A DNA stretch of 31,206 bases from Fimenecus sp045593555 (GTDB taxonomy: Bacteria; Bacillota; Clostridia; Oscillospirales; Acutalibacteraceae). The translations under genes were made by a program, and so were the position numbers. The stretch covers positions 1-31,206 of the forward strand of contig JAZNWU010000008.1 in the NCBI GenBank assembly GCA_045593555.1. Reading direction: 5' to 3'. The notes under the pieces were generated by a model. The model saw nothing but the letters and a program-made list of their open reading frames with translations, did no database searches and had not been told where the DNA came from. Each line of letters starts with the position of its first letter. The stretch's first letter is position 1. Shown one piece after another: positions 24,181 to 31,206 of this stretch.

Positions 24181-27100
24181 TTATTCACCCTTAAATGCAA
24201 ATTTAAAGCAAAGTGGCTTATCTGTCTTGACACAGTATTTCTCTAATGTATCAGGTCCACAAGTATTTGTACCTGTACCTCTCATAAAGCCATCAAGATT
24301 GAGAACTGTAGAATTTACAAATTCGAGTTCTTCCTGATGTTTCGCATTATGAAGTGACTTCTGTGTATAGTTATGAGCAGAAAAACTGAACTTTGGCTGA
24401 CCATATACTATGAAAGCATTACTATTTTCATTTGAAAGTTTAAGGTATTTTACTGCACCACAGTTACCGTTATCCTGAGGCATTACATATGGCTCATGCA
24501 TCTTTTCTACTGTTGTTTTCCATACACCAATATATGCGTGTTCTTTCATATCACAGATGTTTTCCATTTTTTCGTCAGAGCCTCTGCCGTAAAACTCGAT
24601 ATTCCTGAACTGTGAATCTAATTCAACCGTTACACCAAATCGCTGAAGCTGACTACATCCGAATAATCCTTTATCAAGCATACATTCAACTTCAACAAGT
24701 CCGTTGCCGAAAATCTTGAAAATAATATCTGTACGGAAATACTTTTTAAGTCCTTTTTTGATTGAATATGACACACCAACAAGAGCATAAATTGATTTAT
24801 CAACATAACGGAAATCGCTGAGAACGATATCAGCATCGTGAAGATTGATTTTTGCCCATGGTTCTTTTTGACCATAAGAATCATTATCAAGTGATGCTCT
24901 GACAAGGTTTGGAATAAATCCTTTTTTACCACCTGCAGGACTCATATTGATAAATTCACAATCATTCTTCTTATAGCTTATAAGTTCACCTGTCTTTTTA
25001 TCAAAAGTAATGCTACCATTATCAAATGATATTACAAGTATGTTATTTTCATCAGCAATTGAGAATTTGCCTTGTATTGAAAGTCCTTTTGTGAATCTTG
25101 CAGTATCACTTAATACACTCTGTTCTAAAGCACAACGATTTTCGCCATCATAATATGCAATATTGATATGGCAGTCCTTTGATGCATCAAACTCATCATA
25201 AGAAATTTCATATGTCTTTGTCTGCATAGGGGCAATATCAAGATTCAACTCACCTGATTTAACTTCTTCGCCATTTACAAGCTGAGTCCAGATAACCTTT
25301 AAATACTTACTGTTTCTGAACCTGTTTGTATTAGTAAACTCAAAGCATTTTCCGCTAATGTGTTTGCTTCTGATTGGTCTGTAAACTGCCTTAATTGTGT
25401 AAGCACCTGTATGTGGTGTTTTGTCAGGATAGAGCATACCGTCAACACAGAAGTTACTGTCGTGTTTTTCTTCTCCGTGGTCACCACCATAAGTATATTG
25501 ATATTTATACTTATCTGTGCCGTCGTGATAAACAGCGTGGTCTGCCCATTCCCATACACAACCACCCATAAGGTTGTCGTGGGCATATATACTTTCCCAA
25601 TATTCTTCAACTGCACCTGGGCCAACACCCATTGCATGAACATATTCACACATAAAGTATGGTTTTTCGTGGTATCTCTTGTCTTTTGCTGTTTGTGCAC
25701 CATATTTTGCTACATTTTCCTGAGTTGGGTACATTTCGGAAATTACATCATAAGCAAAACGCTTTGTAGTTATTACACTTTCATAATGAACAGGTATTTT
25801 TGAACCGCTGTTCTTGATATAATCATAGCAGGAATCCTGACAATTATATCCCCAGGCTTCATTACCAAGTGACCACATTGTGATACTTGGATGATTTCTG
25901 TCACGACAAACCATACGACTTACTCTGTCAACATATCTTCCTTCCCATTTAAGGTCATGGCTGATAATACAGTTATCATATGGTGTTTTTATGTCCCCTG
26001 CTCCGTGAGTTTCAATATCTGCTTCGTCAATGATATAAAATCCCATTAAGTCTGCAAGAGTTATAAGTGTTGGGTCAGGTGGATAGTGAGATGTACGGAT
26101 TGAATTGATGTTTAACTTTTTCATCAATTCGAGTTCTTCCTTAATTTCCTCACCAGTGAGAACATAACCATTCTTCATATTTGTATCGTGGTGGTTTACA
26201 CCCTTGAATTTAATTGGCATACCGTTGAAATAGAAAACATTTCCTTTAATTTCAATAGTTTTGAAACCTGTGATATTCTTAACACAAGTTTTATGTCCAT
26301 TGGCATCCTGAAATGTGATGAAAAGGTCATAATTATATGGTTCTTCAGCATTCCATTCTATAACATTAAGGTTAGAGAATGTAATTTCTGACTTTGCACG
26401 GGCATCAGCAGTTTCATTTGCAAGAACTTTGTCGCTATCAAGAAGTTCTACTGTAACTGAACAACCTTCTTTATCGCCTTTGATATCAAAACAAACGGTT
26501 AAGTCGTATGTATTACCTTTTTTCTCTGTATCAACTTTGAAATCATACAGATATGTTTCATTAAGTTCTGTCAAAAGCACATCACGGAAGATGCCATTTT
26601 CACGGAACATATCCTGACATTCAAGATATGTACCTGTTGACCATTTGCTGACAACAGCAAGAATTTCATTTTCACCCTTTACGAGGTATTTTGAAATATT
26701 AAACTCTGCAGAATTGTGAGCACCTTCACTATAACCTACAAATTCACCATTGATATAAAGGTCAATTGATGAAATAACACCCATAAAAGTAAGGATATAT
26801 TCTTTTTCAGGATTTTCGATATTAATGAGCTTCCTGTAAATACCCATTGGAACTTCTTCAGGCATTTCGGGATAAAGCTTTGGATTAAATTCGTAACGAG
26901 TATTGAGATAACAAGGCTCACGATAGCCTGTTCTCTGCCATGTACTCGGCACAGTTACCTTATCAAACTGAACTCTGTCGGTATAAAACTCCTTTGGTAT
27001 GAGCATATCCTTATCGTAATATTTAAAGTCCCATTCACCATTGAGAATTGTTACCATATCACTGTTGTAACGCTCTGTAAGAACGTTCTGTTCGCAAAGT

Positions 27101-27204
27101 TTTTCTTTTGATGAATAAGGAATAAAATATGCACGAGGTGAAAGTTTATTAATTTCTGCAGTGTCAAAATCTCTGAAATTTTTTGTATTAATTGTGTATT
27201 TCAT
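24181..27204 (-). CDS. GH2 family beta-galactosidase
   Basis: A 1007-residue LacZ-type beta-galactosidase of full length. The sugar-binding domain (about 50-215), the Ig-like domain (about 216-320), the barrel (about 320-610) and the large C-terminal beta domain (about 730-1007) are in the normal order. Catalytic motifs: SLGNE with acid/base E449, and CEYVHAMGVGPG with nucleophile E520; RTSHYPP (370-376) and MWSLGNEAWG are typical. There is no signal peptide. GGAGG precedes the ATG. It is the first gene of the operon with a GNAT and GH95, which fits stepwise removal of fucose and then galactose from oligosaccharides inside the cell. Confidence 0.95.
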   Translation of the reverse strand: MKYTINTKNFRDFDTAEINKLSPRAYFIPYSSKEKLCEQNVLTERYNSDMVTILNGEWDFKYYDKDMLIPKEFYTDRVQFDKVTVPSTWQRTGYREPCYLNTRYEFNPKLYPEMPEEVPMGIYRKLINIENPEKEYILTFMGVISSIDLYINGEFVGYSEGAHNSAEFNISKYLVKGENEILAVVSKWSTGTYLECQDMFRENGIFRDVLLTELNETYLYDFKVDTEKKGNTYDLTVCFDIKGDKEGCSVTVELLDSDKVLANETADARAKSEITFSNLNVIEWNAEEPYNYDLFITFQDANGHKTCVKNITGFKTIEIKGNVFYFNGMPIKFKGVNHHDTNMKNGYVLTGEEIKEELELMKKLNINSIRTSHYPPDPTLITLADLMGFYIIDEADIETHGAGDIKTPYDNCIISHDLKWEGRYVDRVSRMVCRDRNHPSITMWSLGNEAWGYNCQDSCYDYIKNSGSKIPVHYESVITTKRFAYDVISEMYPTQENVAKYGAQTAKDKRYHEKPYFMCEYVHAMGVGPGAVEEYWESIYAHDNLMGGCVWEWADHAVYHDGTDKYKYQYTYGGDHGEEKHDSNFCVDGMLYPDKTPHTGAYTIKAVYRPIRSKHISGKCFEFTNTNRFRNSKYLKVIWTQLVNGEEVKSGELNLDIAPMQTKTYEISYDEFDASKDCHINIAYYDGENRCALEQSVLSDTARFTKGLSIQGKFSIADENNILVISFDNGSITFDKKTGELISYKKNDCEFINMSPAGGKKGFIPNLVRASLDNDSYGQKEPWAKINLHDADIVLSDFRYVDKSIYALVGVSYSIKKGLKKYFRTDIIFKIFGNGLVEVECMLDKGLFGCSQLQRFGVTVELDSQFRNIEFYGRGSDEKMENICDMKEHAYIGVWKTTVEKMHEPYVMPQDNGNCGAVKYLKLSNENSNAFIVYGQPKFSFSAHNYTQKSLHNAKHQEELEFVNSTVLNLDGFMRGTGTNTCGPDTLEKYCVKTDKPLCFKFAFKGE

Positions 27205-27237
27205 AAAAAGACCTCCGTCTTATATATAGATAGATTA

Positions 27238-27266
27238 AGTTTATCATATATTAAAATCATTTTCAA
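27238..27266 (-). promoter_or_regulatory. Promoter of the GH2-GNAT-GH95 operon
   Basis: On the minus strand TTGAAA (27261-27266) and TAAACT (27238-27243) are 17 bases apart, about 35 bases before the GH2 start. The -10 is imperfect, as would fit an activated promoter. The rest of the gap to 27370 shows nothing further. Confidence 0.55.
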
Positions 27267-27369
27267 TGAAAATAGAAAAAGAAAATTATAAATCTGCAAT
27301 ACAGTTCCGACATTTAACGCTTTGCATTTTGCACTTTGGATTCAATTCCACAAACCCCAATTTGCCAAA

Positions 27370-27407
27370 TAAAAAAGGATGATTCTAACTGAACGCTAAA
27401 ATCATCC
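27370..27407 (-). terminator. Terminator of the antiporter gene
   Basis: On the minus strand GGATGATT pairs with AATCATCC (8 bp) around a 15-base loop and is followed by six Ts (27376-27371). Confidence 0.85.
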
Positions 27408-27420
27408 AAATATATTTAAT

Positions 27421-28692
27421 TTATGCTTTTACATTTTCGCCACGAGCACTGACCTTTTCTTCAGGATTAATTTCACCTGCTTTAAGAAGTGCAATCTTTG
27501 TAAGGAATGGTCCGATAAGTTCATAAATCAAAACTGCAAAGAGTGTAATGTTTGCAACGACAGCACCTTCAGTTCCCAATTCGTGAGCCTTAATTGCCAT
27601 ACCCAATGCAACACCTGCTTGTGGGAAAAGAGTAATGCCAAGGTATTTCACAATATTTTTGTCACATTTTGTTGCTTTTGCACTGAATGATGTACCAAAG
27701 TATTTACCAAGACAACGAGCAACAATATAAACAAGACCAATGCAAACAATACCTATATCTTTGAAGATTGACAATTCAAGTTCTGCACCACTTATAACGA
27801 AAAACAAAATTAACAATGGAGAAGTCCATCTGTCAACTCTGTCCATAAGTTCTTCTGAAAAATCACAGATGTTGCAGAATACTGTTCCAAGCATCATACA
27901 TGACAATAATGATGAGAATGCAATATGAACTCCACCAATCTCAAATTTAAGCATTGACAATGAAACTGTAAGGAAAACAAATGTTACAGACATTGCAAGT
28001 CGTTTTGACCTTGAATGGAAGAACTTTTCACAGAAAGTGAACAAGTAACCCATAACTGCACCGAGAACAAGTGAAAGAATAACCTCAAGAAGTGGTTCGA
28101 TAATAATTGAAATTACATCTACACTACCCATAATAAGTGCTTTTGCGATACCGAATGAAACTGCAAAAACAATCAAGCCGACAGCGTCATCAAGGGCAAC
28201 GATAGGAAGAAGCAAGCTTGTAAGAGGGCCTTTCGCCTTATACTGTTTTACAACCATAAGAGTTGCTGCAGGAGCCGTTGCTGTTGCAACAGCACCAAGT
28301 ACAATTGCCGATGGTAATGACAACTTATCAGGTGCGATAAAATGAACGACAATTAATGCTGCATCAACAAGTAAACATGCAACCAATGCCTGAAAAATAC
28401 CGATTACTGTTGCCTTTTTACCGATTTGTTTGAGTTGAGAAAGTCTGAACTCATTACCGATTGAAAAAGCAATAAATCCAAGTGCAACATCGGGAATAAT
28501 GTCATAAGCCTTGATATTGTCCATACTTGTAAATCCAAAACCATCGAATCCAAATGAACCAAGGAAATAAGGACCTACAAGAATACCTGCAACAAGATAT
28601 GCAGTAACAGCAGGAAGCTTGAAAATCTTTGCAACTCGTGATAGCATCAGTCCTGCAAATAAGCAGAGTGACAAACAAAGTAAAGTTTCCAT
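27421..28692 (-). CDS. Cation:proton antiporter (CPA2/KefB-type)
   Basis: A 423-residue monovalent cation:proton antiporter with about 12 membrane segments and no C-terminal RCK/TrkA-N domain. VTAYLVAGILVGPYFLG (about 29-45) and ALDDAVGLIVFAVSFG (about 167-182) with its Asp pair are typical of the family's ion-binding core; TFVFLTVSLSMLK and FFVISGAELELSIF lie in later segments. It may exchange Na+ or K+ for protons at the membrane, for pH or salt control. GAGG lies upstream of the ATG. It is a single gene with its own promoter and terminator. Confidence 0.9.
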   Translation of the reverse strand: METLLCLSLCLFAGLMLSRVAKIFKLPAVTAYLVAGILVGPYFLGSFGFDGFGFTSMDNIKAYDIIPDVALGFIAFSIGNEFRLSQLKQIGKKATVIGIFQALVACLLVDAALIVVHFIAPDKLSLPSAIVLGAVATATAPAATLMVVKQYKAKGPLTSLLLPIVALDDAVGLIVFAVSFGIAKALIMGSVDVISIIIEPLLEVILSLVLGAVMGYLFTFCEKFFHSRSKRLAMSVTFVFLTVSLSMLKFEIGGVHIAFSSLLSCMMLGTVFCNICDFSEELMDRVDRWTSPLLILFFVISGAELELSIFKDIGIVCIGLVYIVARCLGKYFGTSFSAKATKCDKNIVKYLGITLFPQAGVALGMAIKAHELGTEGAVVANITLFAVLIYELIGPFLTKIALLKAGEINPEEKVSARGENVKA

Positions 28693-28731
28693 AAATTTCG
28701 CCTCTGGATAAATTATATTTAAGCGTGTATT

Positions 28732-28760
28732 ATTTTAGCACTTGAGGTATTGATGTTCAA
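28732..28760 (-). promoter_or_regulatory. Promoter of the antiporter gene
   Basis: On the minus strand TTGAAC (28755-28760) and TAAAAT (28732-28737) are 17 bases apart. A TATAAT further downstream could be a second -10. Confidence 0.6.
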
Positions 28761-28827
28761 GAATAAAAATGACAGTTTAAAGGTGTATTTGGAAGATTTT
28801 TTTGGTGGATATGACATTATGGCAATA

Positions 28828-28859
28828 AATAAAGAGTCCACCGAAGTGAACTCTTTATT
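28828..28859 (-). terminator. Hairpin terminator next to a tRNA 3'-end-like sequence
   Basis: AATAAAGAGT (28828-28837) and ACTCTTTATT (28850-28859) form a 10-bp stem extended by CAC/GTG around a CGAA loop. On the minus strand it ends in TTTATTTATT, and the sequence directly before it on that strand is CACCCGCACCA, as at the end of a tRNA gene. Confidence 0.55.
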
Positions 28860-28861
28860 AT

Positions 28862-28872
28862 TGGTGCGGGTG
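28862..28872 (-). other. tRNA 3'-end-like remnant (possible attachment-site scar)
   Basis: On the minus strand the 11 bases CACCCGCACCA equal the acceptor end plus CCA of many tRNAs, and a terminator follows 2 bases later. The upstream 17 bases do not form a T-arm, so no functional tRNA is present. A remnant of integration at a tRNA 3' end is one explanation; chance is another, since 11 bases is short. Confidence 0.3.
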
Positions 28873-28975
28873 TTCATAACGGATTTACTCAAAATACAAG
28901 TTAAACTGGCTTCAAACATAGTATTCTGCACTCCCTACCTTGCTTAAACAGAGTGAAAAAGAAAGGACAAATACT

Positions 28976-29698
28976 ATGAAAACTAATAATATTTCTTACA
29001 GATGAGTTGGCGATTACAATATTCCTATTTTACCCGTCAGATAAGAATACAACTGCAATGGTTACCACAGATATGGTAAAGAAAACTGCACCTCTCACCG
29101 AATAGGACAAGAGGTGCTTGATGAAATAGTTTACAATGAACTGCAAGAAATCAAGAAGTATGCCAAGGAATCATTCGAGAAAAGTGATGTGAAACTCAAG
29201 CAATGGTTGGCTTCAAAGTCAAAGGTTAATAAGAAAATTGAACGAATCCAAGCACAGTTAAGCCAACGGAAAGAAGACCAACAAGCAATCCTCCTGGAAA
29301 GAATCCGTGACAGAGAACACGCTGATGTTTACACGGATATGCTCAAAACCTGCGAAGCTAACATCGAAAGGCTTGAAGCAAGGCTCAAGGAACTTCAGGA
29401 TATTGATGAAACTGTAAAAAAGAGAAGAGCAGAAATGAAAAGCAGTATCGAAATGCTTGATAGTATAGTTGAAGATGGTGCAATATCTGACACAAACCTG
29501 CGAATGTTGGTTGATACCATAACGATTTATGAAACTGAAGATGGCTTAAAAATCAGCGTAAAGTTCAATGGTGACTTCCCTTACCACAAGGACTACTATG
29601 ACGAAAACGGCAACATGGTAGATAAACTTCAGGAATCCTGGTGGTACGATATTGACGCTTGGGAGTTCGATGGCGACGAGGTTGAGGTAGTTGGTTGA
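28976..29698 (+). pseudogene. Mobile-element remnant: TnpV-like start joined to a serine recombinase C-terminus
   Basis: One frame runs from an ATG at 28976 (AAAGGA upstream) to TGA at 29696. It contains two internal stops, TGA at 29003 and TAA at 29042. The first part reads MKTNNISYR-stop-VGDYNIPILPVR-stop, like the start of transposon protein TnpV (ISYxxVGDYxIPxL). After the second stop it reads EYNCNGYHRYGKENCTSHRIG, the second half of a large serine recombinase zinc ribbon, followed by the coiled-coil region (about 29150-29460) and LRMLVDTITIYETEDGLKISVKFNGDF, the usual recombinase end. The catalytic and core DNA-binding domains are missing. The C-terminal part from GTG 29114 is open for 194 codons, but a functional product is unlikely. 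Confidence 0.75.
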
Positions 29699-29754
29699 TA
29701 ATTGCAAATATATACCGGCATAAAAACAGAAAATTAAGTCGCCGGAAATCAATA

Positions 29755-29784
29755 AAACCCGCCCGGAATCGGGCGGATTTTATT
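29755..29784. terminator. Bidirectional terminator after the recombinase remnant
   Basis: CCGCCCG (29759-29765) and CGGGCGG (29770-29776) form a GC-rich 7-bp stem with a GAAT loop, flanked by AAAA on the left and ATTTTATT on the right. It can end the plus-strand remnant and the minus-strand GH43-like gene. Confidence 0.85.
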
Positions 29785-29799
29785 GTGAGAAAAAAGTGT

Positions 29800-30627
29800 T
29801 TATTCAAACCAATTTTTCAAATCATTGCTGAATGTAACTGCAAGAGAAGCACCGAAAAGATAGTTTTCCTCGTTATCTCCGTGATAGAACATAGCATATT
29901 TATATGGCAATATACTACTCGAATCAGTTACAAAACCTGCAGTAATTCTGTCCTTAGCCCAAGGTTTGTCTTGTTGGTTAAGATAAAGAGTTGTAATATC
30001 ATTAAAGCTCTTAAAATCCCTTGTTGACATAATATTTATTCCGTTTTTAGGAGAATTAAATATCAGATATTCATCATTTTCTTTTATAACACATACATTC
30101 TCACCGCAATTGGCAGTCCCTTGAAACTGCCAATTTGTCAAATCTTCCGATGTGCTGAAAGAAACACCGTTTTGCTTAAAAAAACAAATAAACCTGCCAT
30201 TTTCCTCAAGAATATACGTGTCAATCATTCTACCCATATCACTTTCGGGTATATTGCCTTTAACCTTTAATAACACAGGCTTTTCCCAATTAACCAAATC
30301 TTTGCTTTTCATTGTGAACACTCTTGAGTTTTCGTTGCCGTAAATCTGTCCGTCTTCTCTTGGGTAAGTCTGTAATGAAAGATAATACGCTCCATTATAT
30401 TTAACAACATTACCCGGTGAAGAATAGTTTTTCAGATTATCTTTTTCGGTCAGAACTTTCGGCTTGCTCCAATTAACAAAATCTGTACTTTGACTCATTG
30501 CAACATAAAAATACTGTCTTTCAGGAGTATTTTCAACTAATGTAAAAAACAGATATATAACACCGTTTTCAATATAAGCGGCAGGGTCACGGTATGAATA
30601 TTTAGTTGTCTGTTCAAATATAAGCAT
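29800..30627 (-). CDS. GH43/GH32-like five-bladed beta-propeller glycosidase
   Basis: A 275-residue single-domain protein resembling the GH43/GH32/GH68/GH117 beta-propeller superfamily. Repeated blades with DFVNWSKP, DLVNWEKP, DLTNWQF and DLKNWFE (each a W after an Asp-rich turn) are clear. YRDPAAYIENG near the start holds the likely catalytic base, and GRMIDTYILE the second Asp; candidate acid residues include E in GENVCVIKEN. There is no signal peptide. ATG 30627 is preferred because GGTGAT lies 4 bases before it; GTG 30636 and ATG 30633 lie in or near the ribosome binding site. It follows the EamA gene by about 33 bases. The substrate (arabinosyl, xylosyl, galactosyl or fructosyl) cannot be told. 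Confidence 0.75.
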   Translation of the reverse strand: MLIFEQTTKYSYRDPAAYIENGVIYLFFTLVENTPERQYFYVAMSQSTDFVNWSKPKVLTEKDNLKNYSSPGNVVKYNGAYYLSLQTYPREDGQIYGNENSRVFTMKSKDLVNWEKPVLLKVKGNIPESDMGRMIDTYILEENGRFICFFKQNGVSFSTSEDLTNWQFQGTANCGENVCVIKENDEYLIFNSPKNGINIMSTRDFKSFNDITTLYLNQQDKPWAKDRITAGFVTDSSSILPYKYAMFYHGDNEENYLFGASLAVTFSNDLKNWFE

Positions 30628-30660
30628 ATACATCACCGATATTTACTAAAATTATACTTT

Positions 30661-31074
30661 TCACAGAACCATTACCAAGGTTCCGATTCCGATAAGTATA
30701 CACCCAATCAAAGATTTGGTTGTAAACTGTTCGTGCAAAAATACAAATGCTAAAACCAATGTGATTACAACACTTAATTTGTCAACAGGAACAACCTTTG
30801 ATGCATCACCTAACTGTAGTGCTCTGTAATAGCAAAGCCACGAAGCACCGGTTGCCAATCCGGACAGGATAAGAAATATCCAACTCTTTTTGCTTATATC
30901 TGTGATTCCGTTTTGAGCATTGGTAAGAAAAACCATTCCCCAAGCCATAACTACTACAACAACAGTTCTGATTGCAGTTGCAAGATTTGAGTTAACACCG
31001 TCTATGCCGACCTTCGCCAATATAGAGGTAAGTGCTGCAAATATTGCAGACAGTAATGCGAATATAAACCACAT
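30661..31074 (-). CDS. EamA family (DMT) small transporter
   Basis: A 137-residue membrane protein with about five hydrophobic segments that form a single EamA domain (WFIFALLSAIFAALTSILAK at the start, SGLATGASWLCYYRALQLGDASKVVPVDKLSVVIT in the middle, cited by its core YYRALQLGDASKVVPVDKLS). Standard DMT exporters have two such domains, so this single-domain type should work as a dimer. The substrate is unknown. GGAG lies about 10 bases before the ATG. It is followed closely by the GH43-like gene, with no terminator visible between. Confidence 0.88.
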   Translation of the reverse strand: MWFIFALLSAIFAALTSILAKVGIDGVNSNLATAIRTVVVVVMAWGMVFLTNAQNGITDISKKSWIFLILSGLATGASWLCYYRALQLGDASKVVPVDKLSVVITLVLAFVFLHEQFTTKSLIGCILIGIGTLVMVL

Positions 31075-31206
31075 ACAATATTATCTCCGAAAGCTTTTTG
31101 ACATTAAAACCAAACTTGTTATAAAAATCTCTAAACCAATAAACACAAGAATTGTGCCACCGAGAACATAATCAAATTTAATCTTTCATTTTTTTGCAAA
31201 GCTCAC

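Noticed and set aside
28750..28947. Open frames on both strands between the antiporter and the recombinase remnant
   Set aside because: They cover the antiporter promoter, a hairpin and the tRNA-end-like bases; no ribosome binding site or recognised domain.
29114..29698. A complete small coiled-coil protein of 194 residues
   Set aside because: The zinc-ribbon sequence upstream is in the same frame and the C-terminal motif is that of large serine recombinases, so it is a truncated remnant.
31081..31185. Minus-strand frame at the right edge that would code a short hydrophobic peptide ending in MSKSFRR, with the stop inside the EamA ribosome binding site
   Set aside because: It has a TGA upstream at 31186-31188 and no start codon with a ribosome binding site. 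It might be the end of a damaged upstream gene, but the window stops too soon to tell.

Overview
The window looks like a chromosomal segment of an AT-rich, Gram-positive gut or rumen Clostridia (Ruminococcus/Oscillospiraceae-like). The signs are the 16S sequence start, the rpmG-secE-nusG-rplK-rplA order with a separate L10 leader, strong AGGAGG-type ribosome binding sites, TTGACA/TATAAT promoters with 17-nt spacers, QueT, a cohesin-like secreted protein and many cytoplasmic glycosidases. Assignment to a genus is inference.

Layout. 1-76 is the 5' end of a 16S rRNA gene running off the left edge, with its leader and promoter (77-373, minus). 563-6141 is a minus-strand operon: C_GCAxxG_C_C family protein, GH36-like alpha-galactosidase, GH31 alpha-glycosidase. 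6211-10000 (minus) is the ribosomal/transcription cluster rpmG, secE, nusG, rplK, rplA, then rplJ-rplL behind their own promoter and L10 leader attenuator. It ends in a terminator and is not followed by rpoB. 10047-11076 (minus) is a lipoprotein gene. 11183-11399 (plus) is an orphan 43-codon gene with its own promoter and terminator. 11421-15795 (plus) is carAB. 15812-17595 (plus) holds a DUF2974 hydrolase-like gene and queT behind a preQ1-I-like riboswitch. 17620-18462 (minus) is a cohesin-like secreted protein. 18469-20499 (minus) is an ArsR/CadC-type regulator, a CDF metal exporter with a natural 12-His tail, and a hemolysin III family protein. 20594-21387 (plus) is an AraC regulator facing a minus-strand GH2-GNAT-GH95 operon (21386-27266). 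27370-28760 (minus) is a cation:proton antiporter. 28828-29698 is a mobile-element scar. 29800-31074 (minus) is a small EamA transporter followed by a GH43/GH32-like beta-propeller protein.

Function. Alpha-fucosidase (GH95), beta-galactosidase (GH2) and GH31, none with a signal peptide, are the classes needed inside the cell to trim a Fuc-Gal-Xyl side chain such as that of xyloglucan oligosaccharides, although other substrates are possible. The ribosomal cluster carries visible autoregulatory RNA: an L10 leader terminator and one, perhaps two, mRNA hairpins that resemble the L1 site of 23S rRNA.

Most notable points: CarA has lost all three glutaminase catalytic residues (Cys to Gly, His to Ile, Glu to Asp), which suggests an ammonia-dependent carbamoyl phosphate synthase; the L1-site mimics; the uncharacterised 43-residue gene next to carA; and a TnpV-like start joined in frame to a serine-recombinase C-terminus beside a tRNA 3'-end-like sequence.
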